From Yponomeuta sedellus (Eukaryota; Arthropoda; Insecta; Lepidoptera; Yponomeutidae): a stretch of 64,000 bases of DNA. Each line of letters starts with the position of its first letter. Within the stretch, counting starts at the first letter, position 1. Positions 22,648-33,152 of the stretch are shown here, one piece after another. Made by a program: the position numbers and the translations under genes. The stretch is from positions 4,365,908-4,429,907 of the forward strand of contig OW203724.1 of the NCBI GenBank assembly GCA_934045075.1, in the 5' to 3' direction. The notes under the pieces are model-generated. The model had not been told where the DNA came from. It worked only from the letters and a program-made list of their open reading frames with translations, and ran no database searches.

Positions 22648-25545
22648 TCATACATTGTACTGGCTTTCATTCCAGACCTCATTGTCATCTAAATAATCCT
22701 TTATGTTATAGTAGCCCTTTTGGCACAAAGTGTGCTTAACATATTTTTTGAACCGCGATTCAGGCAAGCTTAATATATCTTCAGGGATTTTATTATAGAA
22801 GCGTATACAATGCCCCATGAAGGATGTATTAACCTTTGCCAGCCTAAATAGTGGGAACAAAAGTTTATGTTTATTTCTAGTATTTACATTGTGTTGGCTA
22901 CCTAAAGTTTTAAAGTTACTGATATTTTTCCTAACGTACATAATGTTTTCATATATATACTGACTGGCAACTGTCAGGATGTTAGTTTCTTTAAAGAAAT
23001 CTCTTAACGAATCTCTACTACCCAGCCTATAAATGAATCTGATCGCTCTCTTCTGCAAGACGAAGATGGTCTCAATGTCTGCTGCCCGTCCCCACAGTAG
23101 TATGCCATAGGACATAAGACTATGGAAGTAACTAAAATAAACAAGCCTAGCAGTTGCGACGTCAGTTAGTTCCCTAATTCTTTTGACTGCATATGCTGCT
23201 GAACTAAGCCTATTTGCTAATTTTTCTACATGAGGACCCCATTGAAGCTTTGCATCAATTGTGATACCTAGGAATACAGTTTCATTCACAAGGTCTAATT
23301 TGTCATTCCCCAGTAAAACATTGCTGTCTACCGTTTTGACATTTGGAAGAGTGAACTTTATACATTTCGTCTTTTTTGAATTTAACAATAAGTTATTAGA
23401 AGTAAACCAATTTAGTACCCGAGAGAGAGCATTATTTGTATTGTCAAGGTCATTTTCTTGTCTCTTAATTTTAAAAATAAGAGACGTGTCATCTGCAAAT
23501 AATACTATCTCTGACATATTTTGAACCATGAACGGCAAATCATTTACATATACGAGGAAGAGGAACGGCCCCAAAATCGATCCCTGTGGCACTCCTATCC
23601 TGACCTCTGACCCTGAAGATTTAGTTCTATTTATATCAGCTCTTTGAACTCTCCCTTCTAAATATGATGTTATAAGTTTTAGGCTATTCCCGTTTATACC
23701 ATAGTGCTTTAATTTTAAAAGAAGGGTTTTATGGTCAACGCAATCAAATGCTTTCGACAAGTCACAGAATACGCCTATAGCATCCTTGCGCTCTTCCCAT
23801 GCACTAAATATATGTTTAACTAACATGACGCCGGCGTCCGTTGTAGAGCGCCCTTGCGTAAAGCCGAATTGCTGACCATGGAGAAGTTGATAGTCATTGA
23901 AATGTGTAAGCAGCTGACCTAGAACTATCTTCTCGAATATTTTACTCAAAACGGGTAGAACTGAGACTGGTCTGAAATTTGTGGGATCTTGCTTATCACC
24001 GCTTTTAAATAAAGGAACGAGCCTACTATATTTCATTAGATCAGGGAATATACCCTCATCTAAACATTTGTTAAAGATTTTGGCTAAATGGGGTGCTAGG
24101 GTATCGATTACTGAGCTAACTACTATTACTGACATACCCCATAAGTCCTCAGTTTTTTTAAGCTTTAGCTTTTTAAACGATTTAATCACGGTATGGGCTT
24201 CAATATAGTCGAACGAAAAATCGTGATGGCATGGGGGGACATTGTCTTTCAAAATACTTTCAGCAAGAGCTGGAGAAGAGTCTAAAGGAGCTGTCGTTAC
24301 AATTGGAACATTTGTAAAGAACTGTTCAAAAGCCGTAGCAATGTCTTCATTTGAGGTTATTAATTTATCATCTATTTTAAGTGAAAGTTCGCGATCTCCT
24401 GATTTGGATTTACCGGTTTCCTTATTTATAATAGCCCAAATTGTTCTGGATTTATTAGACGATTGAAGGATTTTTGATTTTATATGCTCACATTTTGCTT
24501 TGTGGCAGACGGCCTTAAATAATTTTGAATATAGTTTAACATACTGTATAAAACTGGGGTCATATGTGTATGTTTTTTTCTCATATAGCGCATATAGTGT
24601 GTCCCTGCTTTTTCGGATGCCGGCAGTAGCCCATTCACTAAATGCTACTTTATTTCTTTTTGATGATAACTTTTTTAATTTAAAAACTTTTTCAAAACTA
24701 CCTGAAACAACTTTGAATAAATCTCCATAATGAGCATTTGCATTAATGGTCTTATTATTTTGTGTAGGTAAGCTACTTTGTATGTAATTTCTAAATAATT
24801 CCATCTTTTTTGCTGTAATGGGCCGATAAATTATAGCTTGCTCCTTTTTTTTAAAATCTGCTTCAAAGTGGACAATTTGACCATTGTGGTCTGACTTTAA
24901 GCAAGTTACTGTAGAACAATGCGAAAATTCACAGTCGCAGAATACATTGTCAAGACAGGTGGCTGTGTTTTCGGTAATCCTAGAAGGCTCTAAGAAAATA
25001 TTAACTAAATTAAAAGACTTGAAAATAAGTTTTAATTTGTTATTTAAAACGGAGTCTACCAGCAAGTCTATATTAAAATCTCCACATACTATAACTTTCT
25101 TGCTACTACTTGAAGCTACCTTTAAAACATCCTCTAGTACGGATTCAAATAAACTGTAGTCACTGGCGGGGGGCCTGTATACGCTTACTACAATATGCTT
25201 AGCCAGTTCAACACATGATAGTTCTACAACTTTTTCAACAGAAAGTCTGCTAATATCTTTTCGTTCTTTATACTTCAAACTACTATTTACTATTATTAAA
25301 GATCCACCATGCAATGCAGACTTTCTATTAAAGCAACTGGCTATTTCATAATTATTTACAGAAAAATTCATTTGGGACTCTAGTAGCCAGTGCTCAGTGA
25401 CACAGAGTACATCTACTCTATGTTGTTCTAGAAATAACTCTAATTCTAGTAATTTACCAGAAAAACCGCCCTGTAAATTTTGATTAGCTAAGATAAGTTT
25501 TTTTAAGGGGGGCTTTTCTGTTGTCTGCGCTGATAGTTTAAATCA
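22648..25545 (-). CDS. LINE ORF2: APE endonuclease plus reverse transcriptase
   Basis: An open frame from about 25545 (after a TGA) to the stop at 22648, about 965 codons. The first ATG is at 25371, but the endonuclease already begins upstream ('ILANQNLQGGFSGKL' and 'VLCVTEHWL'), so translation probably starts before the ATG or by coupling to the upstream frame. APE motifs: QN, 'TEHW', 'VYRPP', 'CGDFNID', 'SDHNGQI'. RT motifs: 'FRPVSVLPVLSKIFEK', 'LSKAFDCVDH', 'GVPQGSILGPFLF', 'LFADDTSLIF' (catalytic FADD). The C-terminus is the usual thumb and helical tail. In the family the protein nicks target DNA and primes cDNA synthesis from the nick. I see no stop or frameshift, so the frame may still be functional. 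Confidence 0.88.
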
Positions 25546-25781
25546 GCAGTCAAGCTTAACCTACTTATACTAGGTTTTATCAAAACCTCAGAATACAGAG
25601 GTTTGAGTGTAGAACTTCTACAGTTAGCAACTTTAGTTGGTCCCTGTTTTATTGTCTCAACAATAATGGGGTCATAAATATTGAATGCCAATAATTTGGC
25701 AATCTGTCGTTTCGAAGAAAGAGGCACATGCATTGTGTCCCTAGTCAATATAAAGTTTCGAATAAAATTATTCTTCACCAT
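25503..25781 (-). CDS. LINE upstream frame (ORF1 remnant or 5'-truncated ORF1)
   Basis: This frame ends with TAA at 25503-25505 and overlaps the start of the ORF2 frame by about 40 nt, with an A-rich junction ('cttaaaaaaacttatc'). About 92 codons belong to the element. The first eight codons of the longer open frame (to 25802) come from flanking SINE sequence. There is no zinc knuckle, RRM or esterase motif. It could be the last part of a truncated ORF1 or not a protein at all. Confidence 0.35.
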   Translation of the reverse strand: MVKNNFIRNFILTRDTMHVPLSSKRQIAKLLAFNIYDPIIVETIKQGPTKVANCRSSTLKPLYSEVLIKPSISRLSLTADLNYQRRQQKSPP

Positions 25782-25782
25782 A

Positions 25783-25845
25783 GTGGAGTATGGTGATATC
25801 AACCTTTGACTTCGCAGGTATGTCTCAGTGGTGGGGAAGGTGACC
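25783..25845 (+). mobile_element. 5S-type SINE remainder (3' part) beyond the LINE
   Basis: 'tagtggagtatggtgatatc', 'aacctttgacttcgcagg' and 'cagtggtgggga' follow the order of the SINE tail ('ggtggagtatggcc', 'aaccttcctgcgatgcagg', 'cagtggggac'). The flanks 'cattggtgg' (22362-22370) and 'catagtgg' (about 25780-25787) would be the LINE's imperfect target duplication. Confidence 0.5.
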
Positions 25846-25967
25846 TAGAATTATTCCTGCTTTAATTTAATGTAGGTAGTATTTTCTAAGGTTAACACGA
25901 GTACTTGACATAATTAAAACTGTTTTAATACGGATTTCACTCGTTTATTATATTTTTACAAAAGTAT

Positions 25968-26212
25968 TACTGGACAAAAGTTCGGTGTTTTGTTTTAAAC
26001 CTACACCTTTGTTTTTCAACTTCATGTAAATTACAACACAATGTAGGTAATCTCAGAATATTTACTTCCATAGCGTACGCTTCACTCAATTTCCGGGGAA
26101 TAAATGACCGCACGCCGTAGGCGTTGAGTCCGCGACAAGTACTCGGAGGACATTTTCTAAGATTCAGGGACTTTTGCCCTTTGGGGACAAAAGTCCCTCG
26201 ACTGCTCAGGCC
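25968..26212. repeat. Second copy of the 19223-19519 repeat
   Basis: Both contain 'ggacaaaagttcggtgtttt', 'cttcatgtaaattacaacac', 'gcgtacgcttcactcaattt' and end 'gggacaaaagtccctcg' plus a 'ctg..caggcc' end. Only the right TIR-like end is present here. Confidence 0.75.
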
Positions 26213-27394
26213 TTCAGTAGAAAAAATCCTGAAACAAGCGAGATCTTCAAAGTAAGTCGCCCAAGCCAAAAACCTGTTTTGCGACCGAGTGATACACTCT
26301 ACTTTTCATCATCCACTATGAGAAAATAAAAGGCGCTTCAGAATTTTATTGTAATATTATTATTTAATAAAACAGAGTGACAACTAAATTGAATACACTA
26401 TCTTTTTTTTTAATGCACTAACCCGTGCTAAGGAACAAATAGGTTTTTAAACTAAATTGAAATGAAGTAGGATCTAATAATAAAGCAAGATATGACGGAA
26501 GGCTGAAAGTAGGCCAAAAACACAGATTCTGAAAAATTCTTGGCGCCTCTTCCATTTCTCCATTCAATAAAATTATCATAGGCTTTCATTACATTTCTCC
26601 TGGGCAAAGATTATCGATCTCATTTTTTGCGTCACTTCGAATACTTTCAGGAGTTCAATCTATCCTGTCACATGAATTTTTGAAAACAAAACCATGCATT
26701 TCTAACAATCATTCAAAATTGACGAAAAGCGGGCTGTAGCGCTGCCCGTAACCCGCTGAAGCGGGTTCGCGTTTTAAGTTAGAGTTTTTTATTCAGCCGC
26801 CGTGACTATGGGCCGGTTTCTGAATTGAGAATTTCACTAAGTAAATATGTACTTAAGTAACGTTCTGTCGCGCTCTTTGCTGAGAAATTCGAAGAGACAG
26901 CACTACTATTTAGCAAAATTCTCAATTCAGTAACTGGCCCTTTGGGCCGCCCTACCAGCCACTTTTATTCAAACAATATTTGGGTTCGATTTCTTTGTCG
27001 CTGAACAATGTTCCAAATTCAAAAAGTGCGCGGCACAGATGATTGCGTTGTGGCGCACTGATAGAGGATTAGTTGATTCTTATTTCTATAACACCACATT
27101 TGGGTGTACTTAAAGAGGAACCAAGTCGTCCTTTTCGAATAGATGGGATGAAAAGGAAATTACACAGCTATTTCTTAACATAAAGAGTGTTGACGGCGGC
27201 TTACCAAGTTCTCGCGAAACAGGTTCTCCCCTAGAGCGAAGGACAACAATAAGCAAATACGTGTATTTAATGGCAGTATTTCTCAAACCACGTTAAGTTA
27301 ATTGGCTATTTAACAGCGTGAAAAAACAAAGTATTAATATATACATTTCTATGAATTATGATTTTTAAAACAGATTTACGGTATTTTAACTTAA
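26213..27394. other. Non-coding stretch
   Basis: No gene. It includes a small SINE-like tail ('aatgcactaacccgtgctaa' at about 26413) also seen at 54090 and 54215, the MITE at 26813-26938, and a short hairpin 'aacccgctgaagcgggtt' at about 26751. Confidence 0.45.
26813..26938. mobile_element. MITE with inverted ends (copy 2)
   Basis: 'ggtttctgaattgagaattt' at the left and 'aaaattctcaattcagtaac' at the right are inverted. The interior resembles 21131-21258 in opposite orientation ('gaagagacagcact' versus 'gtgctgtctcttcgat'). Confidence 0.75.
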
Positions 27395-27516
27395 AACTGG
27401 ATCATATCTGCAAAAAACAGGATATAACTATAATTTTGTATCTTAAGCCATTTTATCGAAAACGGCCAGGATTGGTCCAATCTATAATGACGCCACAGGT
27501 CAATAAATACGTGGGA
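27395..27516. repeat. Left half of a repeat interrupted by mariner
   Basis: 'tcgaaaacggccaggattgg' and 'aatctataatgacgccacag' match 59108-59154 ('tcgaaaacggccagtatcgg', 'aatctataatgatgtcacag'). The match breaks at the mariner and resumes at about 28830. Confidence 0.7.
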
Positions 27517-27518
27517 TA

Positions 27519-28806
27519 CTCAGAAAGTTTTGAGAAACTAAATAACTAACTTCTATGAAAAAAATATTTTTACCAAATCTTTTCAAAGAGCTCTCCACCA
27601 GCCTTTATACAAAGTTTCATGCGTCTGAACCAATTTTCAAAACATTTTTTTCAGTCCTCCGCAGACACCTCTTCCACGGCCTTCTCAAACGCTGCTAGCG
27701 CGTCTTCCGGCGATGAAAACTGTATCCCTTTGAGCTGATTTTTAATTTTAGGGAATAAAAAGAAGTCACACGGAGCCAAATCAGAACTGTAAGGAGGGTG
27801 CCCCAAAACTCTGACCGGTGTGGAGTCCAGGATGTCCCTCGTTTTGATCGCAGAGTGCGCGGGCGCGTTGTCGTGGTGAAGAAGGACCCCGCGGAGCCCG
27901 GTGTTCGGTCGCTTGTTGCTCAATTCAGAAAAAACTTCTGGCAGTCATTTTGTGCTATACCATACAACGTTGATGCTGCTTTGGTCTCGAAGTGGAATTG
28001 AAATTAGGTACCTCGTCAAAGTGAAGAAACTAGCGATTAAAATTTTTGCTGCGCTCCTCGATCGCTTCACTTTCGTAGGCGTTGGTTCATTTTGAAACAG
28101 CCAAACTGTCGACTGACGCTTTGTATCAAGATCATATTGATAAATCCAGGATTCGTCACCTGTCACGATGTCGTAAACGCGCCGTGACGAGCCAGCATAA
28201 AATTTTTGTAACATATCACGGCACCAATCCACACGGGCCTGCTTCTGAGCTTCGGTGAGGTTGTGCGGCACCCAGCGGGAAACTATTCTCCTTACGCGAA
28301 CGTGCTCGTGCAAAATCTTGTGAACACTTCCTGAACCAATCTGCATTGTATGCTGAATGCCTGAATCTCTTCGTACGTAATTCGTCTGTTTTCTGGAATT
28401 ATTTTTTTTACTGCCAGCACACTTTCTTCGGTGACAGCCGTCGTAGGACCACCACTCCTTTGTTCATCCCCCAAAGTAAGACGACCGCGTTTGAACTCGC
28501 TATACCAGCGGTAGATAGTTGCTTTTGAAGGTCCTTCATCCATAAAAGCAATTCCAAGTCGATCAAATGACACATCAGGTTTTAAGTCACATTTGAAATC
28601 GTAAAAAATCGTAGCACGAAAATGTTCTCGATGCTGATCCTATTTTTAATGAGACAAGAAAATTTGAATTGGCTCTCAAAAAAATGCGGAGGGAAATTTG
28701 AAAATCGAACAGTAGTATTTTTACTTTTAATAATCGATGTTTTCAAAACAATTACAAGTGGCCAGAGTCTTATACCAAAAAACTTTTTTTCGAAAAACTT
28801 TCTGAG
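27519..28806 (-). mobile_element. Mariner transposon
   Basis: The inverted ends are 'ctcagaaagttttgag' (27519) and, reversed, 'ctcagaaagtttttcg' (28806). They are flanked by TA on the left and TG on the right, that is, a mutated TA target. Length is 1,288 bp, typical of mariner. It encodes a broken transposase. Confidence 0.9.
27570..28640 (-). pseudogene. Mariner transposase, D,D34D type, frameshifted
   Basis: Minus-strand blocks in order are the N-terminal helix-turn-helix ('EHFRATIFYDFK', 'SKATIYRWYSEFKRG'), the linker 'WVPHNLTEAQKQARVDWC', the first catalytic Asp in 'VTGDESWIYQYD', the second in 'LLHHDNAPAHSA', and the third in 'YSSDLAPCDFFLFP'. Exactly 34 residues lie between the second and third Asp, so it is D,D34D. 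Frameshifts near 28350 and 27950 split it into three frames. In the family the enzyme cuts and pastes at TA sites. This copy is dead, though all three catalytic Asp codons survive. Confidence 0.92.
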
Positions 28807-28829
28807 TGGCCTGGTAATAATATAGCGAT

Positions 28830-28960
28830 CAGAGAACCCGAGAGTTCACTCGACATTTGTTTGTTTACTAAACAGTGACATCACTAATTCCTGTGCTATT
28901 AAACACCAACGAAAAATCTGAGCCGGTTTTTAGAAAGCTACCAAGTAGGTTATTCTAATC
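28830..28960. repeat. Right half of the repeat interrupted by mariner
   Basis: 'agcgatcagagaacccgaga' and 'caccaacgaaaaatctgag' match 59168 and 59366. At 59231-59355 the other copy has about 120 bp not present here. Confidence 0.7.
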
Positions 28961-29033
28961 ATGTTATAGACTAGTACTTAGCTATTTCGTAAATAAACGA
29001 TTTGATTTTGTTTGTTTTGCCCTCTGCGATCAG

Positions 29034-29229
29034 TCCAGCAAGGTGTCGGCAGCGGGCGGCACGCGGCTCATCGAAGTGGGCGCGCCCGCCGCCCGGAAGG
29101 GCAAGCCCAACAAGATCAAGACCGCCAAGTACACGGTCCTCACCTTTTTGCCCAAGAACTTGGCGGAGCAGTTCCGCCGCGTCGCCAACTTCTACTTCTT
29201 GATTGTCACGGTCATCGCCATTGTTATAG
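29034..29229 (+). CDS. ATP11-like exon a: N-terminal segment and TM1
   Basis: Acceptor 'tctgcgatcag', donor 'gttatag|gtgagt'; starts in phase 0 and leaves one base. Model residues 1-65. It contains '[20 protein letters not shown]' and TM1 ('[13 protein letters not shown]'). A Gly/Ala/Lys-rich stretch before it ('[20 protein letters not shown]') is longer than I expect for ATP11 proteins. The preceding exon, which should hold the N-terminal cytosolic tail, was not found in 1-29033. Confidence 0.9.
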
Positions 29230-30848
29230 GTGAGTATTTGGCTATGATTTATTCGTAATCTCACAGAGTGGTAGCGTTTCGGTAGAACGAAGCTTCACAT
29301 CGTTGAAGGTTCGAATCCCGGCATGCTCTTTTGACGTTTTGTAGAATGGGTGGTGCAATTATAAAAAATTGAAGGACAGAATGGATGAAATATGAACAAT
29401 GGTGTAAAAACACCGAATCACCGGTTGGCTGGTTGAAAGGTTAGTCAAATTGCATTTCCATGTCAGTGAAGTTACTACTTGATACCGCAGCATAGGGTAC
29501 TCGTACAGTAGCCACAAGATCAGGACAAATTACCTAGAAAATTTTCCCGGGCTTTCAACCTCGCCTACATGAAATAGACTACGGTGATACGTTCACTTTT
29601 AAAATTACTATGTGTACAAGACTTACACCTCTCTCTAGATTTGATTACAGTTCAACAATTTGCCTTCTATCACAATTAATTCGCAAAAAAACAAGCACCG
29701 GTCGCAAGATAAAAGAGAAAACGCGGCGGCGGCGGCGCGGGGATGCCGCTGCCGCCTACACAGAGTCGCGCACGCGCACACACGATTAGGTTAGATTATA
29801 AAAAAAATTATTACACAATAAGCATATTTGTACAAAGGCGAGCTTAATACTAACGAGTATTTTCTTCTAAACAACCTTGGGTTATGTGGATAGTGGTGCG
29901 GGTAGTGCCCGGAGAGAGTTATTGTGAATAATTACTTAGGCTATAATATAGTAAAATCATGATGGGTATTTATTGAAAATAAGTTTATTTATAGTGGATT
30001 GGACAAGCCCTATCATGTTAGGTAACAGTGAGTCTTGGCCTCCGATAGAAAAAGTCGCTGCTCAGGACAGATCCTGCGCGGTCTTCTAGCAATCCCCTGC
30101 TTAGTGCTGCACTTAGTCCTTCCGGCGATATCTGTGGCCGTCAACCGTGTTTCGGCCGCTTCGTAGCCTCAGGTACGCCCTTGCAATCCTCCCTCTCTCA
30201 TTCTCCCTATGACGGAGTGTACAAGTTCAGTCCGGCGTCAGGCAATTCCATCAGTCTGGTTAGACCGACGGCATAATGATTGTCTATTCAGAGGACTGGT
30301 GGACCAGACTGACGGATATTCGAATATTTTGATGCCTCAGCAGTCTGGCATCAATCCGAGCTTGATCAAGGTCACGGACTGAACTGACGCCAGACTGAAC
30401 GTGTTAACTCCGTATAAGTGACTGAGCCAACGAAATAATCGTCCGTCGTTCGTTATCAACCCTTGTATGTCCCCACTGCTGGGGCACAGGTCTCTTCCTG
30501 CATCGCAGGAAGGTTAGGCCATAGTCCACCACGGGGGCCAAGTCTGGGTTGGTGGAGGATTGTAAGACAGTGGTGGGCCTTACTGTCAGAAGTTATCAAG
30601 CCGCCCATAAGGCCTCTGACATGGCTTAACGACTGCCATTGCATGACAGCCGGCACCAACGGCTTAACGTGCCTTGCGAAGCACGGAAGCGCTCGGAAAA
30701 ATGCCACTAGCGGTAGTCACGGGACGGTCACCCATCCTGCACCTGACCGCGCCTGTTGTTGCTTAACTCAAGTGATTGATTCCAATCACTCGGTTCGCCT
30801 AGGCCACGAGCGCTCAACGAAATAATGAGTTGTCATAATTTCCTACAG
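29230..30848 (+). other. Intron a
   Basis: Holds a tRNA-like SINE piece at about 29262-29330 with a B-box-like 'ggttcgaatcccgg', a GCGGCG-rich patch at about 29722-29745, and a full 5S-type SINE at 30440-30814 ending close to the acceptor. Confidence 0.85.
30440..30814 (-). mobile_element. 5S-type SINE, full-length with target duplication
   Basis: Perfect 12-bp duplication 'caacgaaataat' (30428-30439 and 30815-30826). On the minus strand the head reads 'gagcgctcgtggcctaggcg', then 'gagttaagcaacaacaggcg', 'cggtcaggtgcaggatgggt' and 'gaccgtcccg', which follows the 5S rRNA internal promoter (box A 'aagttaagcaac', box C 'ggatgggtgacc') at native spacing. Then comes an unrelated body of about 230 bp and the tail 'acatacaagggttgataacg'. 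Orthologous copies are at 48861-49228 (full) and elsewhere. Confidence 0.9.
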
Positions 30849-30974
30849 ACAGTCCAGTGTCACCTTACACCAGCATCTTGCCGCTGAGCTTCATGGTGCT
30901 GATCACGGCTGCGAAGCAAGGCTACGAGGACTGGTTGCGCCATCGCGCTGACAACCTCGTCAACAATCAGATTG
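30849..30974 (+). CDS. ATP11-like exon b: TM2
   Basis: Acceptor 'tttcctacag', donor 'cagattg|gtgagt'; phase 1 to phase 1. Model residues 66-107. It contains '[15 protein letters not shown]' and '[14 protein letters not shown]', the TM1-TM2 loop and TM2 with the conserved cytosolic KQGYED motif. Confidence 0.93.
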
Positions 30975-31434
30975 GTGAGTCTTCAGTAAGCGACCGTATT
31001 TAATTCCGGGGTGTGGGTGGAAATAGCGCACTCACGGTCTCTGATCTCGATATCAGTTTCACCCAACAAAAGAATACAAAGTAGAAACACTGGGGTCTGT
31101 TTCAAAGAGTTACAATTTTATTTTACACTATTGGTGTGTAGAACAGGTAATAAACAATCAATAACATACATAATAGGCTTAACAGTGAAGATCTAGAATG
31201 TCACCCAAAGCATAGATACACGTAAAACGATTAAGATCCTTTCTATGATCTGAGGTTGTAACCAAGCTTAAACAGGCTTATAAAGCTTACTAAAGACCAC
31301 TTAAGCAGTTCATGGTGTACTCTATGACAATTCTGTCTTCTTCTTACCGTGACGATGGCAATCCAATTCAATGTAAATTCGATGATAAATGATGATGACG
31401 ATTCAATGTAAAATGCAAAGTCGATTAACACACA

Positions 31435-31640
31435 AAGACGACCTCTGTGGCGCAGCGGTAGCGTCTCTGCCTACCATTCAAGAAGTCCCGGGTACGAACC
31501 CCGGCTGGGGACAAAAAAAAACCCCAGGTCTTGGATGTTTACATGTTTGTGATGTCGTTGTTTCTGGTTCCCACGACACAGGGGTATCCTATTTACATAC
31601 AGGCAATGTTTGTGCCTGTATGTAAATGCTATGTTATGTT
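31435..31640 (+). mobile_element. tRNA-derived SINE (family C)
   Basis: A box 'tgtggcgcagcggtagcgtc' and B box 'gggtacgaaccccggctggg', then an A run and a body with 'acatgtttgtgatgtcgttg' and 'tttctggttcccacgacaca'. Inverted copies at 42408-42570 and 45880-46012. Confidence 0.82.
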
Positions 31641-31847
31641 ATACATAAGTAACAAGTACTCTGCTACGCAACCTACTTAGAAATGTCATAAAAAAACTAC
31701 GAATTGTAGTTTTATGAAAATCAGCCCTGGTCGTGTAATCCGATTCCACCGGAATTCCGATCAGGCAAAGTTAACATTGACGAAAATTTATCGCATGTGA
31801 CGAAATCAAATAAGTTTTAAATTATCTCTGACAGAATATTAATTGAT

Positions 31848-32072
31848 ATAAACCCTTGTATGTCCCCACTGCTGGGGCACGGGTCTCTTTCTGCATCGCA
31901 GGAAGGTTAGGCAATACTCCACCACGGGGGCAAGTGCAGTTTGGTGGAGGGTTGTTAGACAGTACTGTCAGAAGTTATCAAGCCGCCTATAACGCCTCTG
32001 ACTGGGCTTAACGACTGCCATTGTATGACAGCCAGCACCAACAGCTTAACGTGCCTTGCGAAGCACGGAAGC
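31848..32072 (-). mobile_element. 5S-type SINE, 5'-truncated with target duplication
   Basis: Tail-to-body portion only. Flanked by 'atattaattgat' (about 31836-31847) and 'atattaattaat' (32073-32084), so it was truncated during retrotransposition. Confidence 0.8.
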
Positions 32073-32089
32073 ATATTAATTAATATTCA

Positions 32090-32460
32090 ATACTAGCCGA
32101 ACTTCGTACCGCCTAACAGTCGATCCTTTAATTATTTTTAATTTTTCTCTCCGTAACAACCATCCTTGCACCTCAAGGAATATTCTAAAAAAAGAATCAG
32201 CGAAATCGGTTCAGCTGCTCCCGAGATTTGCGCTTACCAACATATTCAGCGATTCATTTTTATATTATAGAAGACTAGCTGACCCAGCGAACTTCGTACC
32301 GCCTAACAGTCGATTCTTATTTTTTTTTATTTTTCCCTCCGTAAGAACCATCCTCGTACTTCAAGGAATATTCTAAAAAAAATTTGCGAAATCGGTTCAG
32401 CTGCTCTCGAGATTTGCGCTTACCGACACATTCAGCCATTCATTTTTATATTATAGATTT
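32090..32460. repeat. Two tandem copies of an interspersed repeat end
   Basis: The sequence 'ttcgtaccgcctaacagtcg' ... 'gcgaaatcggttcagctgct' ... 'attcatttttatattatag' occurs at 32100-32270 and again at 32290-32456, joined by 'actagctgacccagcgaac'. A third copy is at 41637-41757. Family not recognised. Confidence 0.7.
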
Positions 32461-32653
32461 AACTAACTGTAAGTAAAAGTATTAATAAATAATAAGAAAT
32501 GGACGAGGTTGGCAGGGAACCAGCGAGGTTGCTGTGACGGTGAAGACGCCTGTGGCCAACATGGGTTAGATAGTTAGATTTGTTACCTTACTGCAACAGT
32601 GACAATATTATTATTACGGCAACGTTCATCGTAGCTGATTCTACGCCGTAGCG

Positions 32654-32701
32654 GTGCTACGAGCTATTCCGTAGGGATCCATACGGAATAGCTCGTAGCA
32701 C
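32654..32701. repeat. Perfect 20-bp hairpin
   Basis: Arms 'gtgctacgagctattccgta' and its exact reverse complement (32682-32701) around an 8-nt loop. Confidence 0.9.
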
Positions 32702-32825
32702 TATCTCAAGATAGACTTACATAAGCAAACGCACTCCCTCACTTTTGTATTGTTATTTTAAGGTGGTTCGAGCTAACTAGCGCCAATGGAATAAACATCA
32801 AAACATGTAATATAATACGTTTTTC

Positions 32826-33118
32826 ATCGTCAGGCTATACTAGTCCTCTGCTGGACATAGCCCTCCCCTAAAAAGCAACAAGTTGTGCTATACTAGTCCA
32901 CTGCTTGACATAGCCCTCCCCTAAAGAGCGCCACGTTGTGCTATCATAGGGGGTAATGCCCATAATCCCCACGCTGGGCATGCGGGTTGGGGATCGCAGT
33001 TCGGTGGAATTGTACTGCAGAAGGCGCTGCTGCCCACCCGCCGGTTTGTGTCCCTTAGTCGCCTTTTACGACACCCGCTGGAAGAATTGGGTTGGTGCTA
33101 TTCTTTAGGCCGACACCA
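32826..33118 (-). repeat. Interspersed lepidopteran repeat (copy 2)
   Basis: Same blocks as 15521-15780. The first about 45 bp ('ggacatagccctcccctaaa') are duplicated in tandem at about 32849 and 32909. Confidence 0.7.
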
Positions 33119-33152
33119 CATAGCAAATACGTTTTTATCTATGAGAAATTTT

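Larger units (their letters stand above)
22371..25781 (-). mobile_element. Non-LTR retrotransposon (CR1/Jockey-type LINE), nearly intact ORF2
   Basis: The minus-strand element ends in an AATAAA-containing 3' end and a pentanucleotide tail. It carries an uninterrupted endonuclease/RT frame preceded by a short overlapping frame. Its 5' boundary near 25781 is inferred from the point where SINE sequence resumes. Other copies or fragments are at 2168-5390, 5443-5690 and 60209-61050. The clade (CR1, Daphne or Jockey) cannot be fixed by eye. Confidence 0.85.

Noticed and set aside
30714..30815. Possible 5S rRNA gene
   Set aside because: The similarity is limited to the promoter region and continues into a SINE body; no terminator T-run at the 5S end.
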